From the NCBI GenBank assembly GCA_000296795.1, contig BAFH01000003.1, forward strand, positions 1,116,401 to 1,180,400: a stretch of 64,000 bases of DNA. The letters run 5' to 3'. Positions 18,320-28,556 of the stretch are shown piece by piece. Position numbers and translations under genes: made by a program. The DNA comes from Candidatus Jettenia caeni (GTDB taxonomy: Bacteria; Planctomycetota; Brocadiia; Brocadiales; Brocadiaceae). Every line of letters starts with the position of its first letter. Positions within the stretch are counted from its first letter, which is position 1. Below the pieces are notes generated by a model, which saw only the letters and a list, made by a program, of their open reading frames with translations, had not been told where the DNA came from and ran no database searches.

Positions 18320-19430
18320 CTATAAATTGCCTGAATTATCCAGTAAAATCAATGCTTTCATGTGCTTAAAACATTTCTGTTTTCTCTCATTGTAGTCAAC
18401 TTTTTCCAAAATCGCAATTCCTGCCCTTAAACTCTCTGGACAATGGTGTGCATAACGCCGTGTCATAGTAATATTGACATGACCTAACAATTTTGAAATA
18501 GTATACAGATCAACCCCTCTTTGTGCAAGGCGTGTTGCAAAGGTAAGCCTTAGGTTGTGGAAGCGGAAGTCATCAATCCCTGCTTTTTCCCTAGCAATAA
18601 TGAAGTGCTCCGTTACCCAGCTTATACTGATTTTTTACCCACGGTATTCGTAAATACCAAATTTGTTTTTATACTTCTTATCCGGGTTTTTCTTCCAAAA
18701 TACCCATCGCAATACTTGTTAAAGGAATAGTTCTTGCCCTTGCGTTTTTCAACTTCTGAATAACAATTGTCTTTTGCAGAAATTACCCTATCCCATGTTA
18801 GTGAAAGCAATTCGTCCCGCCTTAAATCCTGTATGTAAGGCTATATGTAAGGCTAATAGTACTATCTCCCGTAATCACCCCGGTATGTTCTCCAATAGCC
18901 GCCGCTCGCCTTCCTCAGATAACCACTTGCCATACTGGTTGTTTTCCTTATCCTTGGGAATTTTACTAACAGGGTTTTCCTTTAGCCATTCCCTAATAGC
19001 AATAGTAAACATTTTGGAAAACATTGCCTGCTTTAAATTATACGTACCTGGTTTAATACCTTTACTGTATTGCATGGCCTTGTATTTAGATATCTTTTTA
19101 GGAGTTATTGAAGTCAACTTCATATTACCAAAAAAGGGAAGCGAATGATTCAGTGTTGTTTTGTAGTACATTTGTGTTCTTTTTGAATTTTTAGGAGCAT
19201 ATTCCAACATGAAACGGTCTGCCATGTCTTTAAAAGTCTTATCTCCACCCTCGCACTGATTAAAATACTTACCTTCGATAAGTTCTGTTCGTAACTTAGT
19301 TTCAATAGACTCAGCAAGCTTCTTGTTATCGATCTCGAGGCTTCTCTGTATTTGCCTTCCCCGGCACTTGATACATGTCCACCAAACTCGCCACGTTTAA
19401 ATATAAATTCCTCTTCTTCCGTGACCGGAA
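18320..19430 (-). pseudogene. Decayed phage-type tyrosine integrase
   Basis: Read across several frames on the minus strand, this is one tyrosine recombinase. The arm-type N terminus reads WWTCIKCRGRQIQRSLEIDN (about 19385-19325). The core-binding domain lies at 18875-19225. RRDELLSLTWDRV is near 18800. The C-terminal catalytic part has HNLRLTFAT and GHVNITMTRRYAHH (HxxR box and nucleophile Tyr, about 18430-18570), ending at the stop 18320-18322. At least three frameshifts separate these parts, so it cannot be functional. An exact 12-bp tandem duplication, TATGTAAGGCTA twice at 18832-18855, lies at one break. Confidence 0.85.
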
Positions 19431-19466
19431 GGTATCCTTATGACTGTGTTAAAAATTATATATGCT

Positions 19467-19655
19467 TTAACTTACATCTGCAATAACCTTATGAAGAATT
19501 TTCTCGCGGTGCCTGGTATCTTGTTTCAGGAAAGCCATAAAAGAGCCAATGTTATTCAGATCAAAGAGTATTCGCCGCCCAAGTTTAATACTGGGGAGCC
19601 GTCCTGTTCTTGCCCATTCGTATAGTGTTTAATAAGATAATTCATTACGAAGAGT
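19467..19655 (-). pseudogene. Excisionase-type helix-turn-helix fragment with in-frame stop
   Basis: The minus-strand frame reads NELSY, a stop, then TLYEWARTGRLPSIKLGRR and ILFDLNNIGSFMAFL, ending at TAA 19467. This is the small MerR-like HTH (HTH_17/excisionase) usually encoded beside integrases. The in-frame stop and missing N terminus mark it as decayed. It sits directly upstream of the integrase remnant on the same strand, as expected for an int-xis module. Confidence 0.65.
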
Positions 19656-20543
19656 TTGTACTTATCGTACTTCGCTTCTTTGAATAGGGCATGACCTTTG
19701 AAGTACGCATTGAATGCCGTTGTGTATTTCCTGAACATTTGTGAAATCAACAGAAAATCGTAGATTCGGTGAAAATTTTTCGCCTCCTTTGCCTCAAAAG
19801 AGCAAAAATCTTTCGCTAATTCAACGCAAAACAATATCTTCAATAAGCTTTTTATCTTTCCATACATACACCTATTATTTCCCTTTAGATATCCCTTGAA
19901 AGGAATTAAGCCTGGGTTGCCAAGTAGTAACAACTTTTCCCAATGATCAGGCTAGCCTTGTTTATGACTTATAATCAATATGTTGTACAGGAAAAAGATT
20001 ATGATGCAACTAATAGCAGAAAGTCAAAAGGTTTCTTATTTAATCTTGTCTGTTTTTAAATTTTCTTGCACCTTTCGATATGTATTGATATCGTAATATT
20101 GTCATTTTTAATAGGTAGAATATTCGATGTTAAGGATAATACGAAGATCTCAATTCTTAATAGAGGCATTCATGATACCAAGATAAGAATTCTTGAAGGT
20201 AAATGTGTTAATAAGGTTGGCTAAGTATCTAACGAATGGATTAAACAATATCGAGAGCTAAAAATTTGCGTTTAAATCTGTAAAAAACTTAAAGATGTAA
20301 AGTGGGCAAAAATGGCTTCTTCCGGTAATTTAAATGAAGCAAGGTCGTCTATGAAATTGCATATAATATATAAGAATAGTATGTTCATTAAATACTTGTT
20401 TTACTTGACTTTTAAATATGTTTAACGATAGTATGCCGACAATTATAGAATAATGAATGTTATATGCTTTCAGAACATCAAAAAGAGTTAATCAATTCCA
20501 TAATTATTGTTAAATTGAATAACGAAACGATTTAGATTTTATT
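19656..20543. other. Island spacer without a clear gene
   Basis: About 890 AT-rich bases separate the excisionase fragment from vsr. A plus-strand fragment near 20125-20220 (containing DVKDNTKISILNRGIHDTK) and another near 20228-20275 look like pieces of decayed coding sequence, but I cannot assign them. No RNA gene or repeat array was seen. Confidence 0.4.
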
Positions 20544-20978
20544 ATGGCTGATGTCCATAACAAAGCCACTCGCAGTTTTAATATGAGCAGAATCAGGTCA
20601 AAAGACACAAAACCTGAGATGATGGTACGTAAGTTTCTGTTTGGAAAAGGTTACCGTTACAGACTGTATGACAAGAAACTCCCCGGCAAACCCGATTTGG
20701 TTCTCTCTAAGTATAAAACTGTAATTTTTGTCCATGGATGTTTCTGGCATGGACACACAGGATGTAAATACTTTGTAGTACCCAAAACGAAAACAGAATG
20801 GTGGCTGAACAAAATAAACAGGAACAAAGAACTTGACCGGAAAAGCGTAAAGAAACTGAAGACGGATGGTTGGAAAGTAATAATAATCTTTGAGTGTAAA
20901 CTGAAAGATGGCAAAGCCGGAAAAACATTGGAAAACATAGCAAATCGAATAGAGGCAAATGGAAATACCAATCATTGA
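20544..20978 (+). CDS. vsr: Very short patch repair endonuclease (Vsr)
   Basis: The 144-residue endonuclease nicks at T:G mismatches produced when 5-methylcytosine deaminates, so it protects the host from mutations caused by its own Dcm-type methylase. The signature SRIRSKDTKPE (15-25) is present, as are the catalytic D51 (PGKPDLV), H64 and H69 in FVHGCFWHGH. These numbers coincide with those of the E. coli enzyme. Its 3' end overlaps the methylase gene by 20 bases, so the two are co-expressed. It is the first gene of the defence cassette. Confidence 0.95.
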   Translation: MADVHNKATRSFNMSRIRSKDTKPEMMVRKFLFGKGYRYRLYDKKLPGKPDLVLSKYKTVIFVHGCFWHGHTGCKYFVVPKTKTEWWLNKINRNKELDRKSVKKLKTDGWKVIIIFECKLKDGKAGKTLENIANRIEANGNTNH

Positions 20979-22473
20979 CATATTTGCCGGCCCGGGCGGA
21001 CTTGGTGAAGGATTCAGTGCTTTACTTCATTCGGAAACAAAACGCAGAGTATTCAAAATAGTACTTTCAGTCGAAAAAGACGAGTACGCCCATCAAACCC
21101 TGACTCTGAGAAGCTTTTTTCGTCAGTTTGCCTCCGGAGAAGTTCCTTCGGACTACTATGAATTTGTTAAAGGAAATATTTCCCTGGCGGAACTCTATAA
21201 AAAATGGCCGGTACAGGCCGGAAAAGCAAAGGCTGAAGTATGGCTTGCTGAATTGGGAGATGGCAAAGAGTTCGTATCCAATAAAACAGTGGACGAAAAA
21301 ATTAAAGAGGCTCTCAGTGGCAGAAAAGATTGGCTATTGATTGGATGCCCGCCATGCCAGGCTTATTCTGTTGTTGGCCGATCAAGAAGGCAGGAAAAAA
21401 TTCTTGATGAGAAAAAAGACGAGCGTGTCGGGCTGTACAAGCAATACCTGAGAATCCTTGCGATACACAACCCCGCAGTATTTGTAATGGAAAACGTAAA
21501 AGGATTGCTTTCTGCCAAAACGCAGGAAAGTCCGGTACTCTCCAAAATACTCAGTGACCTTGCTGATCCGGTAAAAGCTTATCTTTCTGAATACAGAAAC
21601 AATGGAATTAAGTTAGACTGTCCGGGATACCGGATATATTCCCTTGTGGCTGAACCTGTATCCTTTGATGCCAATGACAATCCCGTTTTCAGGCAGGAGG
21701 ATTTTATTATTTACTCTGAGAAATATGGTATTCCACAAACCCGGCACAGGGTAATACTTTTGGGCATACGGAATGATATTGACCACAAGCCGGGAATACT
21801 TAAAACGCAGAAAGAGATTCCTGTTTCATCTGTACTTAGCGGATTGCCCAAGCTCAGAAGTACGCTCTCCAAAGCAAGAGATAACGGAGAAACATGGAAA
21901 GCATCTGTGAAGAAAATACTGTCAAAAGGTGTGTTGTCTGACATTGACGAAGAAGTGAAACAGGAAACTGTAAGGCAACTTGATAAAATAGCCCTGCATC
22001 AAAAAGAATCAGGCGGAGAGTATTTACCATACACAAAAACTGGAACCGGATACTGCCTGGACTGGTATCTGGATGAGAAGCTTGATGGAGTATGTAACCA
22101 TGTTTCAAGAGGCCACATGGAAAGTGATTTGCTCCGGTATTTTTTTGCATCCTGCTTTGCGAAAGTAAAAAAACGATCTCCCAAACTGGAAGATTTTCCG
22201 TTTGCCTTACTGCCCGCTCACAAAAATGTGCAGGCCGGGATTGAAGGCAAGAAGTTTGCGGACAGGTTCCGGGTTCAGCTATGGGACAGTCCATGTAAAA
22301 CTATTACCAGCCATATTTCAAAAGACGGTCATTATTATATCCATCCTGACCCGACACAATGCAGAAGTTTTACCGTGAGGGAAGCAGCCAGAATCCAGAC
22401 CTTTCCGGACAATTACTATTTCCGCGGGCAGAGAGCTTCGCAGTTCATTCAGGTGGGAAATGCGTACAATTGA
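20959..22473 (+). CDS. dcm: DNA (cytosine-5) methyltransferase, C-terminally clipped
   Basis: The 504-residue protein methylates cytosine in its recognition site. Motif I is DIFAGPGGLGEGFSA (7-21). Motif IV GCPPCQAYS gives the catalytic C133, motif VI is ENVKGL, motif VIII is QTRHRVILLGIR, and motif X is reached at the end with QVGNA. A large insert between motifs I and IV is typical of this Vsr-linked group. The protein stops at QVGNAYN, where family members continue (QVGNAVPP... plus a final helix), so about 20-30 residues are missing. The break faces the DUF2075 gene. Activity may be reduced. Confidence 0.92.
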   Translation: MEIPIIDIFAGPGGLGEGFSALLHSETKRRVFKIVLSVEKDEYAHQTLTLRSFFRQFASGEVPSDYYEFVKGNISLAELYKKWPVQAGKAKAEVWLAELGDGKEFVSNKTVDEKIKEALSGRKDWLLIGCPPCQAYSVVGRSRRQEKILDEKKDERVGLYKQYLRILAIHNPAVFVMENVKGLLSAKTQESPVLSKILSDLADPVKAYLSEYRNNGIKLDCPGYRIYSLVAEPVSFDANDNPVFRQEDFIIYSEKYGIPQTRHRVILLGIRNDIDHKPGILKTQKEIPVSSVLSGLPKLRSTLSKARDNGETWKASVKKILSKGVLSDIDEEVKQETVRQLDKIALHQKESGGEYLPYTKTGTGYCLDWYLDEKLDGVCNHVSRGHMESDLLRYFFASCFAKVKKRSPKLEDFPFALLPAHKNVQAGIEGKKFADRFRVQLWDSPCKTITSHISKDGHYYIHPDPTQCRSFTVREAARIQTFPDNYYFRGQRASQFIQVGNAYN

Positions 22474-22699
22474 CTATTGTAATACATCCCCAATGAAGCT
22501 GGCAGAATAATACCGGTCAATCTTCAACCACAACGCAATTTGGCTGAAAAGCAGTACAGAAGAGTCCTTCCTCGAATTTTTTGAAAGATATGGAAAAATG
22601 ATAAAATCTAAGTTTTTTAATATATTTGAATGGTATAGGGAAAGATTACAAATAATTAATGGGGCTTTGTATCATCTGAAATATTAGAATATTACTGCT

Positions 22700-24676
22700 A
22701 TGCCAAATTACTATTTTAAAGATGATATTCAATCATTTATCACTAAAAGCACTGAAGAGATTATTGGTCAAATTACCATCTCTAATCAGTTTGATTCAAC
22801 ATTGAATCAAAACAAATCCTGGGAAGTTCAGATTTCAATCTTGAAGGAAGCATTACAAAATTTTAATGGAACTATCTTTTTTGAATTTTCCATACCCAGG
22901 ATGGGAAAGCGTGTAGATGTATTGGTTACAATCAAAAATATTGTATTTGTTATTGAATTTAAAGTGGGTGAGCATAAATATTATCGTTCGAATTTTGAGC
23001 AGGTTTGGGACTATGCTTTAGATCTGAAGAATTTTCATGAACCAAGTCATAAGGCTCTGGTAGTACCTGTTTTGGTCTCTACCGAAGCTAAACAATCATT
23101 TATTGAAATTGGCACAACATCACATAATGACAATTTGTTACTTCCATTAAAGAGTAATAAATTTGACTTGCGAGAGGCAATAAAAAGTACTGTTGATTTT
23201 TTCAATGAAGGAGATGAGTTAAATGCGGAACAATATTCTGCGGGCCGTTACTTCCCAACACCCACAATTGTGGAAGCCGCTCTTTCACTGTACAACACAC
23301 ATACTGTTGATGAAATTACAAGAAGTGATGCTGGCGCTAAGAATTTAACAAGCACTACATTAGTTATATCTCAATTAATTTCTAAGGCTAAAATTGAACA
23401 GAAGAAAATTATTTGTTTTGTAACAGGTGTTCCTGGTGCTGGCAAAACGTTGGTTGGGTTAAAAGTTGCTACTTCCCATCTCGATGAAGAAAATGGAAAT
23501 GCCAGTGTTTATCTATCTGGAAATGGACCCTTAGTTGCAATTCTTCAGGAAGCACTTGCCAGGGATAAAATTAAAAATGAAAAGGTAAAAGGAAACAACC
23601 TGACAAAGGGTAAAGCAAAAGCTAGCGTGAAGGCTTTTATTCAGAATATACATCATTACAGGGACGCTTATTTGGTTGACCCTAATCCGCCTTACGATCA
23701 TGTTGCTATTTTTGATGAAGCACAGCGAGCTTGGAATAAAGAACAGACCGTAAAGTTCATGAAGCAAAAGAAAGGGCAGCATGATTTTGACTATTCAGAA
23801 CCTGAATTTTTAATCTCTTGCCTTGACAGACATCAAGATTGGGCGGTAATTGTTTGTCTGGTTGGCGGTGGACAAGAAATAAATACTGGAGAAGCAGGCA
23901 TATCAGAATGGTTTTATGCAATCAAAAACAGATTCACATCATGGGAGGTTGCCATTTCACCAAATCTTACAGATTCTGAATATGCAGCAATAGAGGCAAT
24001 ATCTCAATTAATGAATGTAACCAAAGTTAGTTTAAATCCTGATTTACATTTATCCGTCTCTATGCGTTCATTCAGAGCTGAAAATCTTTCTCTCCTAGTC
24101 AAATATATCTTGGATTTGGATATTAGTTTAGCTCGTCAGACATATTCAGGAATTTCAAATAATTATCCAATTATACTTACACGAGATTTGATAAAGGCTA
24201 AGAAATGGCTCAAGGAGAAAGCGAGAGGAAGTGAGAGATACGGACTAATCGTTTCATCTCAAGCGCAAAGACTTAAACCATATGCAATTGATGTTAAATC
24301 TCCAATGAATCCTGTGTATTGGTTTTTGAATGACAAGGACGATGTGCGTTCATCCTTTTATCTGGAAGATGTGGCAACTGAGTTTCATGTGCAGGGTCTT
24401 GAATTGGACTGGGCTTGTGTTACATGGGATGGGGATTTACGTTATTCTGAAAATGGCTGGAAAACATTCTCTTTTGCTGGTAATAAATGGCAACACATTC
24501 ATAAAGAGGAAAGAAAAACTTATTTGGTCAACGCATATCGGGTTTTGCTTACCAGAGCCAGACAAGGAATGATAATAGTTGTGCCAGAAGGTAGCAAAGA
24601 AGACCATACAAGAAAGGCTGAGTATTATGATCATACTTACAATTATCTGAAAAGCATAGGTATAAAAACAATTTAG
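22700..24676 (+). CDS. Nuclease-fused DUF2075 ATPase/helicase
   Basis: The 658-residue protein joins a PD-(D/E)XK-like nuclease domain (E62, D73 and the E86-x-K88 pair in VIEFKVG, then Q101..Y105) to a DUF2075 P-loop ATPase. Walker A is GVPGAGKT (243-250) and Walker B is IFDEAQRAW (D339, E340). Late helicase motifs are VQGLELDWACVTWDGD and YRVLLTRARQGM. DUF2075 proteins are superfamily-1-like ATPases often found in defence islands, so cleavage of foreign DNA or RNA powered by ATP is plausible. It sits between the clipped dcm and the clipped DUF4420 gene, where related cassettes usually hold a GHKL ATPase and a Z1 protein. Confidence 0.8.
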   Translation: MPNYYFKDDIQSFITKSTEEIIGQITISNQFDSTLNQNKSWEVQISILKEALQNFNGTIFFEFSIPRMGKRVDVLVTIKNIVFVIEFKVGEHKYYRSNFEQVWDYALDLKNFHEPSHKALVVPVLVSTEAKQSFIEIGTTSHNDNLLLPLKSNKFDLREAIKSTVDFFNEGDELNAEQYSAGRYFPTPTIVEAALSLYNTHTVDEITRSDAGAKNLTSTTLVISQLISKAKIEQKKIICFVTGVPGAGKTLVGLKVATSHLDEENGNASVYLSGNGPLVAILQEALARDKIKNEKVKGNNLTKGKAKASVKAFIQNIHHYRDAYLVDPNPPYDHVAIFDEAQRAWNKEQTVKFMKQKKGQHDFDYSEPEFLISCLDRHQDWAVIVCLVGGGQEINTGEAGISEWFYAIKNRFTSWEVAISPNLTDSEYAAIEAISQLMNVTKVSLNPDLHLSVSMRSFRAENLSLLVKYILDLDISLARQTYSGISNNYPIILTRDLIKAKKWLKEKARGSERYGLIVSSQAQRLKPYAIDVKSPMNPVYWFLNDKDDVRSSFYLEDVATEFHVQGLELDWACVTWDGDLRYSENGWKTFSFAGNKWQHIHKEERKTYLVNAYRVLLTRARQGMIIVVPEGSKEDHTRKAEYYDHTYNYLKSIGIKTI

Positions 24677-24736
24677 ACAATTTCGAGTTTTTGAATTTTT
24701 TATCTTATCGACAGACTACACTGCATTGCCGCTCAT

Positions 24737-25588
24737 TTGAGTGCTTTTGTTGATTTGCAGGTAAAAAGCTGGGATAAGTTGCGGGATATAAAAATCGAAA
24801 TACTTCCTGATGAAAAGCACACTGAAAAACAGTTTCTTCTGGTGCTTCTTCTGAATAATCAGCACAGCGATATTTTCTCAGCACTTTGCGAAGACCTCGT
24901 ACAGCAGGTTGCACATGTTACCCGGGAAACAGAGCTTATCAAACAGTTGCTGCTCCGCCTGGAAAAATGGCGTCTGCTTTTTGAGAAAATGGGCCAGCAG
25001 GGACTTTCAGAAGAGGCACAAAGGGCGTTGTATGGAGAACTATATTTTCTGAGAAAGTTTCTGCAAAACATACCTAAACCGGATTATTGTATTAATTCCT
25101 GGAAGGGCGCGGAAAAATCAGTCCAGGATTTTCAGTTTGCTGACTGGGCGGTTGAAATCAAAACTACCCATGGTAAAAACCAGCAGAAACTTCATATTTC
25201 CAGTGAACGACAGCTTGATATTTCTCTTGTTCCAAGAATTTTCCTGATTCATTATTCGCTTGAAGTCCGCCAGAATCATGGAGAGACATTAAACAGTATC
25301 GTTGATAATTTACTCAAAATGTTGTCAGGAAATCCGTCTGCACACAATGTTTTCAGACTCAAATTACTGGAAGCAGGTTATTTTGATATTCACAGGCCCC
25401 TCTATAACAATACAGGCTATTCCATAAGGCAGGAAAACATTTACCGGATTACGGATGATTTCCCGAAAATCACAGAGGCCCAGATACCTTCCGGTGTCGG
25501 AGATGTCCGCTATTCTCTCATTGTATCGGCCAATGAAGATTGGACACTGGATGAAAAGCTTTTGTTTCAAAATTTAAAAGAGGATTAA
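24737..25588 (+). CDS. DUF4420-type PD-(D/E)XK protein, N-terminally truncated
   Basis: The visible 283 residues match DUF4420 proteins, nuclease-like partners in Dcm/Vsr/Z1/AIPR restriction cassettes. The core is SWKGAEKSVQDFQFADW, then AVEIKTTHGKNQQKLHISSE, giving the D...ExK motif; the C-terminal part ends near SLIVSANEDWTLDEKLLF. From memory, family members have about 45 more N-terminal residues. Here the similarity already begins upstream of the TTG start (DRLHCIAAHL in frame), behind a stop, so the original start is lost. It may be inactive. It is six bases upstream of the AIPR gene. Confidence 0.75.
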   Translation: MSAFVDLQVKSWDKLRDIKIEILPDEKHTEKQFLLVLLLNNQHSDIFSALCEDLVQQVAHVTRETELIKQLLLRLEKWRLLFEKMGQQGLSEEAQRALYGELYFLRKFLQNIPKPDYCINSWKGAEKSVQDFQFADWAVEIKTTHGKNQQKLHISSERQLDISLVPRIFLIHYSLEVRQNHGETLNSIVDNLLKMLSGNPSAHNVFRLKLLEAGYFDIHRPLYNNTGYSIRQENIYRITDDFPKITEAQIPSGVGDVRYSLIVSANEDWTLDEKLLFQNLKED

Positions 25589-25594
25589 AATAAA

Positions 25595-27703
25595 ATGTTT
25601 GAAAACGAGGAGCTGATCAAATTTTACACTGATATTCAGGAAGAAATAAAATTTTCTTTATTAACAGAAGAAGAGGGAGCCAACCCGGAACAAATTTTTA
25701 CTGATGTTGCATTAACGATGCTATCGGATGCAGGTGAAACTGAAAATTACAGAATATGTTATGATGAAAAATTAAGTAAAAGAGGAGTAGAACATAAATT
25801 AAATGCTTATGCTCTCTCCGAAAATTATGAGACTCTGGATCTTTTCATAACAATTTATAATGTGGATTCAAAGATTGAAACAATTGCAAAAGCAGATGCA
25901 GATAAGGCATTGACTAAATTATCAAAATTTTTTCACAATTCATTCAACAAATTATATGTAAATGAAATAGAGGAGAGTTCTGAAATATTTGATCTGGCAA
26001 ATACACTTTCAAACCTTCCTGAGATTCAAGAAAACCTCGTCAGAATCAATGCTTTTCTTATTACCAATCATGAATTTAAAACTGATTATAAAACTTCTAA
26101 GAAAGTTGCAGGATATCCGATATTTTATCGGGTAATTGATATTAACTATCTTTTCAATTTGTCTGAGAAATCAAGAATTCCCATTGAAATAGATTTTCAG
26201 AAATTGAGTATTCCTCTACTCTGTATAAGCAGCAATGTTGAACTGGAAGGTTATCAGTCATACCTCTCCATAATTCCGGGTACTGTTTTGGCTCATATTT
26301 ATGAATCGTATGGCTTAAGGCTATTGGAACAAAATGTCCGTTCATCTCTACAGTTTACGGGTAAAATAAATCAAGGAATAAGAAATACTATTTTAACTGA
26401 ACCTCATATGTTTCTTGCATTTAATAATGGTATTGCAGCCACAGCAGAAGAAGTCAGATGCATTGATCTGCCAGATGGTCAAGGTAAAGCAATTTCTTTT
26501 ATTAAAGATTTTCAGATTGTAAATGGTGGACAGACTACTGCGGCAATTTATCATGCCTCGAAAAAATACAATGCAAAAATCACTGATATTTACGTTCAGA
26601 TGAAACTTACAACAATAAAAAATACTGATAAATTTGCTGAAACAGTCGGGAGAATTGCTGAATACGCAAATACGCAAAACAAGGTATCAGTTTCAGACTT
26701 AAGCTCAAATAAAGAAAGTCTTATTATGCTTGAGCACCTTTCCAGAACGATCTGGGCGCCACCCAAAACAGGTGAATCGGTACAGACCAGATGGTTTTTC
26801 GAAAGGGCCAGAGGACAATACAAAAATGAGCGAATCAGACAAGGCTTTACACCTTCGAAACGTAAATCTTTTGATTTAAAAAATCCAAGAAACCAAATGT
26901 TTACAAAGGAGCAGTTAGCCAAATACATTAACAGTTATCAGGAAATATACAAAAATAATAAATTACTTGTTGGTCCACATCATGTTGTTCTCGGCAGTCA
27001 AAAAAATTATGCTCAGTTTTTACTGCACAATTTCCCGGAAAAACCAGATGAAATTTATTTTCAGGATACCGTATCTAAAGCAATCATCTTTAAAACAGCA
27101 GAAAAGGTATATGGTGTAAGTCCGGATTCTATTGGAGACATGAGATATATCACTGTCCCTTATTCGATTGCTTGGTTAACTCAAAAAATATCAAATAAAC
27201 TGGATTTATACTTTATCTGGAAAAACCAATCTCTATCAGATGATTTCAACAATCTGCTTTATGATTTGATGTCTCAGGCAGACAGATTTATAAGAGAAAA
27301 TGCACCCGGTGCATTGTACGGTGAATGGGCCAAGAAAAAAGAATGCTGGCTTGTAGTCAAAGATCAGGCCTTCGATGTAGATTTAGCTCTGATTAACAAA
27401 TATTTAAAAAAAGAGGAAAGTGATTCAATCCACAGTGGTGATCAACAAAATATTGATACGTTATTAAGGCAGAAAAAATTACAAGAAATCAAAGAGCTTG
27501 GTGCGGAAAACTGGAAAACAATTTTTTTATGGTGCAAAAACAATGATTCCTTTCCATTGTTTTATACAAATTTGGCACACACTATAGGTCGAAAGCTACG
27601 CGATTCGATTACTCTGACACACAGAGAAATCTGTGGTGGATCGATGCTGCTTGAAGAAATAGCAAAGAAAAGCAGTTTGTTACAGGATATTTATGAAATG
27701 TAA
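25595..27703 (+). CDS. AIPR-family abortive-infection phage-resistance protein
   Basis: The 702-residue protein carries the AIPR core: FNNGIAATAEEV near residue 276 and FQIVNGGQTTAAIYHASKK near 306-324. The family is named after a lactococcal abortive-infection determinant and is common at the end of Dcm/DUF4420 restriction cassettes; its biochemical act is not established. A purine-rich ribosome site (AAAGAGG) lies at the end of the upstream gene, with a six-base gap. The frame is intact and ends normally, so this is the best-preserved effector candidate of the cassette together with the DUF2075 gene. Confidence 0.85.
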   Translation: MFENEELIKFYTDIQEEIKFSLLTEEEGANPEQIFTDVALTMLSDAGETENYRICYDEKLSKRGVEHKLNAYALSENYETLDLFITIYNVDSKIETIAKADADKALTKLSKFFHNSFNKLYVNEIEESSEIFDLANTLSNLPEIQENLVRINAFLITNHEFKTDYKTSKKVAGYPIFYRVIDINYLFNLSEKSRIPIEIDFQKLSIPLLCISSNVELEGYQSYLSIIPGTVLAHIYESYGLRLLEQNVRSSLQFTGKINQGIRNTILTEPHMFLAFNNGIAATAEEVRCIDLPDGQGKAISFIKDFQIVNGGQTTAAIYHASKKYNAKITDIYVQMKLTTIKNTDKFAETVGRIAEYANTQNKVSVSDLSSNKESLIMLEHLSRTIWAPPKTGESVQTRWFFERARGQYKNERIRQGFTPSKRKSFDLKNPRNQMFTKEQLAKYINSYQEIYKNNKLLVGPHHVVLGSQKNYAQFLLHNFPEKPDEIYFQDTVSKAIIFKTAEKVYGVSPDSIGDMRYITVPYSIAWLTQKISNKLDLYFIWKNQSLSDDFNNLLYDLMSQADRFIRENAPGALYGEWAKKKECWLVVKDQAFDVDLALINKYLKKEESDSIHSGDQQNIDTLLRQKKLQEIKELGAENWKTIFLWCKNNDSFPLFYTNLAHTIGRKLRDSITLTHREICGGSMLLEEIAKKSSLLQDIYEM

Positions 27704-28155
27704 AACTCTGAGTGCATATAAAACCGCATTAACACGGATGCTGAAGCTCTCCGTGATTTCATGTTTTGAACAGTATCACAACTTTTATCTTTTATCAAGT
27801 TAAAGTTTCCTGAATGGTTGCGCCGGTTATGCCGGGCATGCATGCTATGATGCTTGGGAGTGGATGTCCCCTGTCCAGGCAGATGAGGCCGAAGAACAAG
27901 AGAAATCACAAGGGCATCATCGTGAGATAGTGTCTGGAGAAAGGGCGATTGAAAAAAAATAATTTTAAAACATCAATTTTTTATCCTTTAGTTGTTACAG
28001 ATAAATGAAGAAAAATATTCAAAAGAACCTTTTTCCTATTATTCTTGGTATTATCAAAGAATCGGTTATTCTAAAATATTTATTCGAATGATAAAGATTA
28101 TGTCTAAATTACGAAGAAGGGAAAAGATACCAATTTCATTTAGTGTATGGTTTGG
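27704..28155. other. Spacer between AIPR and toxin genes
   Basis: No convincing gene is seen. A plus-strand frame near 27992-28155 reads SYYSWYYQRIGYSKIFIRMI but matches nothing I know and runs into the antisense of the toxin gene. The bases near 27820-27860 are more GC-rich than the surroundings and may be a fragment of another element. Confidence 0.35.
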
Positions 28156-28556
28156 CTATTTTGTGGAGACAATATTTAAATCTTCCACCATTTTAAAATA
28201 TCTTATATTCTTGGTGAGAAGGGTTAAATTATAACAAAGGCAAGTTGCGGCTATTAAAAGGTCGAAATCACCTATTACTATTTTAAGCTTTCTCAGTTTT
28301 CCCCGCTCTTTTCCGAAGATTTTACATATTTCATCTTCAAGTCCCAAGATTGAAACCCGGTTAGAAAATCTTCTAAAGCTTTTTTATCCCCTTCAGGATT
28401 CGTGGAATAATAAACACCCTCGTATAACTTGGCCAAAGAAATAACGCTCATAGCCAGCCCTTCTTTTCTGAGAGCCAAAAGCCTTTTAACTATCTCTCTT
28501 TGTCCATTGGGATAATGAATAATCCAATCGGTATCAATAAGATACAAAGGTGTCAT
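28156..28556 (-). pseudogene. vapC: PIN-domain VapC-type toxin with a frameshift
   Basis: The first part reads MTPLYLIDTDWIIHYPNGQR (first PIN acidic residue D8) and VISLAKLYEGVY (Glu of the active site). The second part, one frame over, reads VIGDFDLLIAATCLCYNLTL then LTKNIRYFKMVEDLNIV, the remaining PIN motifs. The two frames overlap near 28293-28347. Joined, they make one PIN ribonuclease of normal size (about 130 residues), so a single-base indel has broken it, or the assembly has an error. Its start overlaps the antitoxin gene by four bases. Confidence 0.75.

Noticed and set aside
19556-19933. A 125-codon minus-strand frame in the island
   Set aside because: Its 3' part overlaps the excisionase fragment in a different frame, and the rest has no recognisable features. 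Part of it may be decayed coding DNA, but I do not support it as a gene.
20598-20981. Three antisense frames across vsr
   Set aside because: vsr is well supported with all catalytic residues; the antisense frames are shadows.
27691-27909. A 72-codon minus-strand frame after AIPR
   Set aside because: Low-quality composition and no context; overlaps the AIPR stop.
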